Positions 31,398-35,428 of a stretch of DNA of 35,428 bases are shown piece by piece. The position numbers were made by a program, and so were the translations under genes. Within the stretch, counting starts at the first letter, position 1; every line of letters starts with the position of its first letter. The notes beneath the pieces are model-generated. The model did not search any database and was not told where the DNA came from. It worked only from the letters and a program-made list of their open reading frames with translations. Source of the DNA: Candidatus Heritagella intestinalis (GTDB taxonomy: Bacteria > Bacillota > Clostridia > Oscillospirales > Acutalibacteraceae); the NCBI GenBank assembly GCA_904420555.1, contig CAJFVO010000014.1, forward strand, positions 1 through 35,428, given 5' to 3'.

Positions 31398-32473
31398 GGC
31401 GGAAAGGATGTATCAGTGCGGGGCAGCTCTTTACGCTGGCTTTTCTTACCCGGCTTATCATGATGGTAACAGTGGATTCCCGTCTGGCAGGCGGAGGGAG
31501 TTTGCTGGATTTGTGCCTGTCAGCAGTGCTGTATCTGGGGCTGAACCTGCTTTTCATCCTGCCGGCTTGGCTGCTCCACCGACGTTGGCCAGAGCTGGAT
31601 GTCATCCAAATTGCCGGATATGGATTGGGCCGGGGAAGTATGGTGGTGGCCGGGCTGTATGTGGCTTATTTTCTCTTTATGAACGGCTATTTTCTCTCCT
31701 TCTTCACCTTGTTTATGGAGAATGAGGTGAATTCTCAGATTCCTGTTTGGGTAGTGGGAGCGGCGGTTTTGGTAGTAGCCTGCTACGGGGCCTTTTTGGG
31801 GCTGGAGTCCATTGCCCGCACGGGCGGATTTATCTTTCTCATTGTCTGTGCCGGGATGCTTTTCCTATTGGTGTGCCTGAATCAGGAGCTCCGGGCTGAA
31901 AATTTTTCCCCTCTCTTATATGATGGCCCGCAGACCGTGATCCAGGGGACGCTGCTGTTTGTTTCCCGGGGCACCTTCTATTGCATCCTGCCATTGCTGA
32001 TGCCCCGGACTACTGGGAAATTACGGATTCAATATCTTCTATGGAATGTGGGGCTCTGTCTATTCTTCATTGTGATGCTGGTGACGGTCTGCGGCGCTTT
32101 AGGGCCCATGGCTCAGCTGGAAACTGCTCCGGTGCATACGGCGGCAGCCCTGGCGCAGTCGGGCCCCTTCCAGCGGCTGGACGCCATTTATATTGGTATT
32201 TGGATGATGGGTCTTTTTCTAATTCTCTCTTTAGATTTGTATCTGGTGAGCGTATGCGTTTCCAGGATTTGGGGAAAAGCAGCCGGGCGCGTCTCCATTC
32301 TGGCCGGAGCGGTGCTCTTGTTAGTGGCCTCCAATACCATCCTTTTGACTGCCCAAATGCAGCAGGCCCTTTTCCGTCTGGAAATCGTCCTGTCCGCCAC
32401 CTTGGGGGTGGGGATGGTTCTGCCGCTGGTGGTTTATGGGGCTGCTAAAATCAAGCAAAAACAGGGGGAGTAG
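31394..32473 (+). CDS. gerAB: Spore germination protein, GerA family B subunit
   Basis: 359 aa from GTG at 31394, with GGAGG 8 nt upstream and a GTGA overlap with gerAA. An upstream ATG at 31187 lies deep inside gerAA and is rejected. It is a multi-pass membrane protein with about 10 helices of the amino acid permease type. The start ISAGQLFTLAFLTRLIMM matches this subunit. The B subunit is thought to bind the germinant, usually an amino acid. The germinant cannot be predicted. Confidence 0.92.
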   Translation: MRRKGCISAGQLFTLAFLTRLIMMVTVDSRLAGGGSLLDLCLSAVLYLGLNLLFILPAWLLHRRWPELDVIQIAGYGLGRGSMVVAGLYVAYFLFMNGYFLSFFTLFMENEVNSQIPVWVVGAAVLVVACYGAFLGLESIARTGGFIFLIVCAGMLFLLVCLNQELRAENFSPLLYDGPQTVIQGTLLFVSRGTFYCILPLLMPRTTGKLRIQYLLWNVGLCLFFIVMLVTVCGALGPMAQLETAPVHTAAALAQSGPFQRLDAIYIGIWMMGLFLILSLDLYLVSVCVSRIWGKAAGRVSILAGAVLLLVASNTILLTAQMQQALFRLEIVLSATLGVGMVLPLVVYGAAKIKQKQGE

Positions 32474-32529
32474 ATATTACCAGATTGTGATGAAAACCTG
32501 TACCAATTGAGAATCAGGAGGGATACCAT

Positions 32530-33654
32530 ATGGATTTGAAGAAAAGGCGGTTTGCCGCGATTATCGGTACGGGGATCCTGTCCTTGGTGGTGCTCATGGC
32601 CGCTTCCATTTTCGGCGGGCAAATCCGCCTGGATGACCGGATGCTCATCCAGGGAGTGGGTGTGGATGTCCAGGGGGAAGAGGTTCTGGTGTCCGTTCAT
32701 ATTAGCCAGCCAGTAGAGCAGGGAGAAATCCAGCTCCAACAGGTTCGGGGGACCACTGTGCTGGAAGCCCTGAACAAACTGGTGCAGAAAAGCGGTAAAA
32801 CACCTTTGTATTCTCACAATATGGTCGTGGTTTTTGGGAAGTCCTGCGGAGAAGACGGACTAGAAAAATTTCTGGACTTTTTTGTCCGGTATTATGAAGC
32901 CCGGCCTTCGGTCCATCTGTTTATGGCGCAAGGGGAAGCCCGGGAGGTTTTGGAACTGCAAAAGGATGGAAAATACGCGGATACAGAGGATATAGCACGT
33001 ATCGCCCACAGCGGCGACGCCAACGGCTGGACGGTGAACACCCGAGTCATTGATTTTGTCAATCAACTCAAAGGGGAAGGAACCTCTCCCTGTCTGCCCA
33101 TACTGGCTGTGGAGGAAGAGAATATCCAGGCCGTGGGTACCGCTTTGTTCCAGGAAGACCGGTATTGTGCCGAGCTTTCCCCGGAAGAAAGCCGGGTATT
33201 GCTGCTGGTTACCAAATATCTCAGCGGCGGGCAGTTAGTAGCACAAACGCCACAAGCCGACAAGGTTACCCTAACATTCCAGTCCAGCCAAGTTTCTCTG
33301 GAAAGCAGGATACAGGAAGGCGTTCCCCTGTTTACAATGAAGGTGGATTGTGAAATGGCAATCAGTTCCATGGGAGTGCTCGGGGAGAACGGGGGAGGCC
33401 AGGAGATTTTCAGTCAATTAGAGGAAGCCGCAGAAAATCAACTGGAGGAGAGTATTCGCCAGACCCTGGACAAGACCCTTCGGAAATATCAAACGGACCC
33501 CTTTGGGTTTGGACGGCTCCTGTTTCAGCAGCAAACCGATTGGTGGAAGCAGGAGGGGGAGCACTGGAAAGAATGGATGCAGAAGGCGGAATTTTCCCTG
33601 GATGTGGAGGTACGCATTAACCGGGTGGAGCAGGAACTGTCTCCTTTGCAGTAG
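32530..33654 (+). CDS. gerAC: Spore germination protein, Ger(x)C family, lacking a lipobox cysteine
   Basis: 374 aa. An N-terminal hydrophobic segment (about residues 9-30) precedes the Ger(x)C ectodomain: LIQGVGVDVQGEEVLVSVHI, RYYEARPSVHLFMAQGEA, and the C-terminal domain ending EVRINRVEQELSPLQ. C subunits are usually lipoproteins, but the region after the hydrophobic stretch reads LMAASIFGGQIR with no Cys. It would stay anchored by an uncleaved helix or be cut by ordinary signal peptidase. AGGAGG lies 8 nt upstream. It is 56 nt after gerAB. Confidence 0.9.
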   Translation: MDLKKRRFAAIIGTGILSLVVLMAASIFGGQIRLDDRMLIQGVGVDVQGEEVLVSVHISQPVEQGEIQLQQVRGTTVLEALNKLVQKSGKTPLYSHNMVVVFGKSCGEDGLEKFLDFFVRYYEARPSVHLFMAQGEAREVLELQKDGKYADTEDIARIAHSGDANGWTVNTRVIDFVNQLKGEGTSPCLPILAVEEENIQAVGTALFQEDRYCAELSPEESRVLLLVTKYLSGGQLVAQTPQADKVTLTFQSSQVSLESRIQEGVPLFTMKVDCEMAISSMGVLGENGGGQEIFSQLEEAAENQLEESIRQTLDKTLRKYQTDPFGFGRLLFQQQTDWWKQEGEHWKEWMQKAEFSLDVEVRINRVEQELSPLQ

Positions 33655-33662
33655 TCCTCGTC

Positions 33663-33691
33663 TGGACGGCGGCGGAAAAATCTGCTATAAT
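33663..33691 (+). promoter_or_regulatory. Possible promoter of the lipoprotein gene after gerAC
   Basis: TATAAT (33686-33691) with TGGACG (33663-33668) 17 bp upstream. The -35 is weak. It gives a separate start for the next gene, which may also be read from gerA. Confidence 0.5.
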
Positions 33692-33723
33692 AAAACAAAA
33701 TATCCGGGGAGGGGGAAAGGCTC

Positions 33724-34506
33724 ATGGAAAACAAAAAGTGCGTTGGTTGGGCTGGCCTGTTGCTCTGTGTGCTGCTGACGATGTTGCTCGGCGGCTGCCA
33801 GCAGGTGGACCCCCGTTCGGTCTATACCCAGGCGCAAAAGAAAACCGCAGCCCTTTCCGGCAGTGAGGAGCACATTCAGTTAACGCTGGTGCTGGATCCA
33901 GAGGGCCAGAGCAGCCAGTATACCTGGGACATTACGGCCAAGTTTGTCCAGGACGATAAGTCGCCTCAAATGGAGATCCGTTCAGAGAATACCTTCCCGG
34001 ACCGGAGCTTTTATTCCTATTCGCTCTATAGCGGGGGGCGTTTTTTTGCTGATGATAACGGAGAGAAAAACCAGGCGGAAATGGAATATTCCGTGCTCGT
34101 GAACCGCCTATACCGGATTTATCCCACCATAGAGCTTTCCACTTCCCAAATGAAGGGCTTGGCGGTAGAGGAAACTTCGGAGGGGCTCTCCTTTTCCTTC
34201 CAGGTTTCGGCAGGGTCTGTAAAAGGCCTGGCGGATTTTGCGATGAACCAAATTCAAAATTTCAGCGGTTATATCCCTACAGATGTAAGTACGAAAACTG
34301 CCCAAGGGCAACTTTTGGTGGACAAAAATACTTATATTACTCAAATACAGCTGGAAATTCCCTGTGTAGTGACTCGACGGGAAGAGGAGATCCAGGGGAT
34401 CTTGTCTTATCAGCGGACCCTGGAATCCCCCGGGCAATCGGTTTCTGTCCAAATTGAGGATCCGGACAGCTATCAAGAAGGCTCGATTTGGGATTTGCCC
34501 TGGTAA
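33724..34506 (+). CDS. Lipoprotein of unknown function next to gerA
   Basis: 260 aa with a lipoprotein signal ending LLGGC (Cys25). The mature part is a beta-rich domain: HIQLTLVLD, YTWDITAKFVQDDKSPQMEIRSE, a linker with LSFSFQVSAGSVKGLADF, then GQLLVDKNTYITQIQLEI. This layout of paired sheets resembles lipid- or lipoprotein-carrier-like folds, such as the DUF6612-type lipoproteins of Firmicutes; I am not sure of the family. GGGGAGGGGG precedes the ATG. Its place after gerAC, which lacks a lipid anchor, is notable. Confidence 0.75.
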   Translation: MENKKCVGWAGLLLCVLLTMLLGGCQQVDPRSVYTQAQKKTAALSGSEEHIQLTLVLDPEGQSSQYTWDITAKFVQDDKSPQMEIRSENTFPDRSFYSYSLYSGGRFFADDNGEKNQAEMEYSVLVNRLYRIYPTIELSTSQMKGLAVEETSEGLSFSFQVSAGSVKGLADFAMNQIQNFSGYIPTDVSTKTAQGQLLVDKNTYITQIQLEIPCVVTRREEEIQGILSYQRTLESPGQSVSVQIEDPDSYQEGSIWDLPW

Positions 34507-34570
34507 TGAAGGCGGGTCTCTTTTTAATGCCGTTTCCTGCGTATAGGTGCGTGATGATGGAAATTTTTAA

Positions 34571-34615
34571 AAGAAAACTGCGGTTTGTGAAATGCTTACC
34601 GCAGTTTTCTTGTTT
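34571..34615 (+). terminator. Terminator after the lipoprotein gene
   Basis: AAGAAAACTGCGGT (34571-34584) pairs with ACCGCAGTTTTCTT (34598-34611), a 14-bp stem, followed by GTTTT. Confidence 0.85.
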
Positions 34616-34659
34616 TACACGCTAAATCACATGACGGCAGGGTGCAAATGCTTAATAAG

Positions 34660-34707
34660 TGAAAAAGGCCGAGCCTGAAACGTAATTTGCGTTTCAGGCT
34701 CGGCCTT
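34660..34707 (-). terminator. Terminator of the minus-strand tRNA pair
   Basis: Perfect 18-bp arms at 34665-34682 and 34690-34707 (AAGGCCGAGCCTGAAACG and complement). On the minus strand TTTTTC closes it. Its loop region ACGTAATTTGCGTT resembles the cores of the two hairpins at 27845-27982. Confidence 0.88.
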
Positions 34708-34783
34708 GGTCGAGGTGAGAGGATTTGAACCTCCGGCTTCTACGTCCCGAACGTAGCGCTCTACCAAACTGAGCCACACCTCG
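34707..34783 (-). tRNA. tRNA-Pro (CGG)
   Basis: Read on the minus strand: acceptor CGAGGTG/CACCTCG, anticodon loop TTCGGGA with CGG, T-loop GGTTCAAATCC, discriminator A, and CCA encoded. It abuts the terminator. Confidence 0.94.
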
Positions 34784-34819
34784 ATATGAAGAAACCCCGG
34801 AAATACCGAGGTCTCTTTT

Positions 34820-34893
34820 TGGCTGCGGTACTAGGATTTGAACCCAGACAAACAGAGTCAGAGTCTGCCGTGCTACCATTACACAATACCGCA
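34820..34893 (-). tRNA. tRNA-Gln (CTG)
   Basis: Read on the minus strand: acceptor TGCGGTA/TACCGCA, anticodon loop CTCTGAC with CTG, T-loop GGTTCAAATCC, discriminator G, and CCA encoded. It lies 36 nt before tRNA-Pro in the same transcript. A second Gln tRNA (TTG) lies in the plus-strand cluster. Confidence 0.93.
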
Positions 34894-34903
34894 ATGTTTC
34901 AGG

Positions 34904-34930
34904 TTTCCCTTACTGGGATTTGAACCGAAC
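34904..34930 (-). pseudogene. Remnant of a tRNA 3' end in the leader of the tRNA-Gln/Pro operon
   Basis: On the minus strand CGGTTCAAATCCCAGTAAGGGA looks like the T-arm and 3' acceptor strand of a tRNA followed by AACC. No matching 5' half exists; the promoter lies where it would be. The T-stem no longer pairs fully. Confidence 0.45.
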
Positions 34931-34937
34931 AACGACT

Positions 34938-34965
34938 ATTATATCAGAAAAAAAGGAAAAGTCAA
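34938..34965 (-). promoter_or_regulatory. Promoter of the tRNA-Gln/Pro operon
   Basis: On the minus strand TTGACT (34960-34965), 16 bp, TATAAT (34938-34943). Confidence 0.82.
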
Positions 34966-35118
34966 GGCTTTTTACAAATTTTTTCTTCGTCGCAAAATAA
35001 ACCCGAAACTGCGGGCTTTTTCCAATTTGTATGGGGATTCTCAGAGGAGGGCCGGCAACCTTTTTCCGGAAGATTCCACAGCAATTACCGGCATTTCTTG
35101 TCATGTCGTGTAGGTTTG
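34966..35118. other. Spacer between tRNA promoter and transposase gene
   Basis: No gene is supported. The segment near 35098-35120 is where the end of the insertion sequence should fall, but its terminal repeat cannot be fixed without the other end. Confidence 0.35.
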
Positions 35119-35428
35119 TCAAACATCTTGTACAGCGAGAGATTCAAAGAAAGCAGCAAGTTGTTCTTTCGGAGAGAGCCAGCCGAGAGGGCGCATAGGT
35201 AAGTCGTTGGAATGATTTTGGTGTGCAGCGAGCTGTACACCAAAATCGGCAAGAGAGAAGAAACGATGTGTGTCGTAGAATCGCTTCTGGTCTTCGCGGT
35301 GGCTGCGTTCTACTTTGCCGTTGTGGCGAGGTGTGTAGGGGCGGATCAGCTTGTGCCGGATCCCAAGACGTGCGGCGGTCAGCTCAAAGCGTGTGAGCCG
35401 GTCCTTCTTGTTGGTCGAAAAACGGTTG
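35119..35428 (-). CDS. DDE transposase, C-terminal part (cut by window edge)
   Basis: The last 102 codons of a transposase on the minus strand, ending TGA at 35119-35121; the 5' part lies beyond the window. The rve integrase-core motif IRPYTPRHNGKVERSHREDQ carries the third acidic residue (E in VERSH) of the DDE triad. The wording is that of IS481 or IS3-like elements. The reading frame is intact to the window edge, so the element may be functional. The last base of the window belongs to an incomplete codon. Confidence 0.82.
   Translation of the reverse strand, partial: NRFSTNKKDRLTRFELTAARLGIRHKLIRPYTPRHNGKVERSHREDQKRFYDTHRFFSLADFGVQLAAHQNHSNDLPMRPLGWLSPKEQLAAFFESLAVQDV
35119..35428. mobile_element. 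Insertion sequence, partial (IS481/IS3-like)
   Basis: Inferred from the transposase gene end. The element's left boundary probably lies between 35095 and 35118; its right part is outside the window. Confidence 0.65.
35214..35247. repeat. Near-perfect 34-bp palindrome inside the transposase gene
   Basis: GATTTTGGTGTGCAGC is followed by ga and then by GCTGTACACCAAAATC. The arms are 16 bp with one mismatch around a 2-bp centre. Confidence 0.75.

Overview
The window reads as chromosome of a GC-rich, anaerobic, endospore-forming Clostridium-class bacterium. My best guess is an Oscillospirales-type gut Firmicute, from gene content rather than a marker gene. Supporting signs are strong AGGAGG ribosome sites, sigma-A promoters, a GerA-type germination operon, a separate PyrI subunit, an Fe-S two-subunit serine dehydratase, ferredoxin-like aldo/keto reductases and subunits of a sodium-pumping decarboxylase. 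It is mostly metabolic core sequence with mobile-element traces at both ends.

Layout. 1-357 has no convincing gene but three consecutive hairpins. 358-2779 is a two-gene aldo/keto reductase operon behind a promoter with MerR-type geometry. 2797-3791 (minus) holds an unknown lipoprotein and a small membrane protein. 4009-7983 (minus) is an aspartate-family operon: ACT protein, homoserine dehydrogenase, homoserine kinase, aspartokinase. nagA (8232) and nagB (17739) give the two steps from GlcNAc-6-P to fructose-6-P but lie apart. 9416-13861 (minus) is a MoxR / DUF58 / DUF4129 membrane operon ending in a nitrilase-family amidohydrolase. 14051-17572 carries pyrB-pyrI, ridA and the serine dehydratase genes.

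18582-23578 is a run of small units: an HD-domain protein, a 48-aa membrane peptide, a MATE exporter behind a terminator-bearing leader, a ribbon-helix-helix protein, and a GntR-ABC operon with tandem operator repeats and a 21-codon coupled ORF. 23659-27409 has decarboxylase gamma and beta subunits, a lone fumarase-type beta subunit and a CDF metal exporter. 27414-27889 is a Gly-Arg-His-Gln tRNA operon, followed by a duplicated terminator-like segment and a CPA2 antiporter. 29892-34506 is gerA-A/B/C plus a lipoprotein. The right end has minus-strand tRNA-Pro and tRNA-Gln and the 3' end of a DDE transposase that runs off the window.

I found no CRISPR array, no rRNA and no clearly new multi-gene defence or mobile system. 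The most interesting items are regulatory or very small: the MerR-type operator, the GntR operator array, the MATE leader, two or three short ORFs, the repeated tRNA-linked hairpins, the tRNA remnant, a GerC protein without a lipobox cysteine, and an aldo/keto reductase lacking two catalytic residues.
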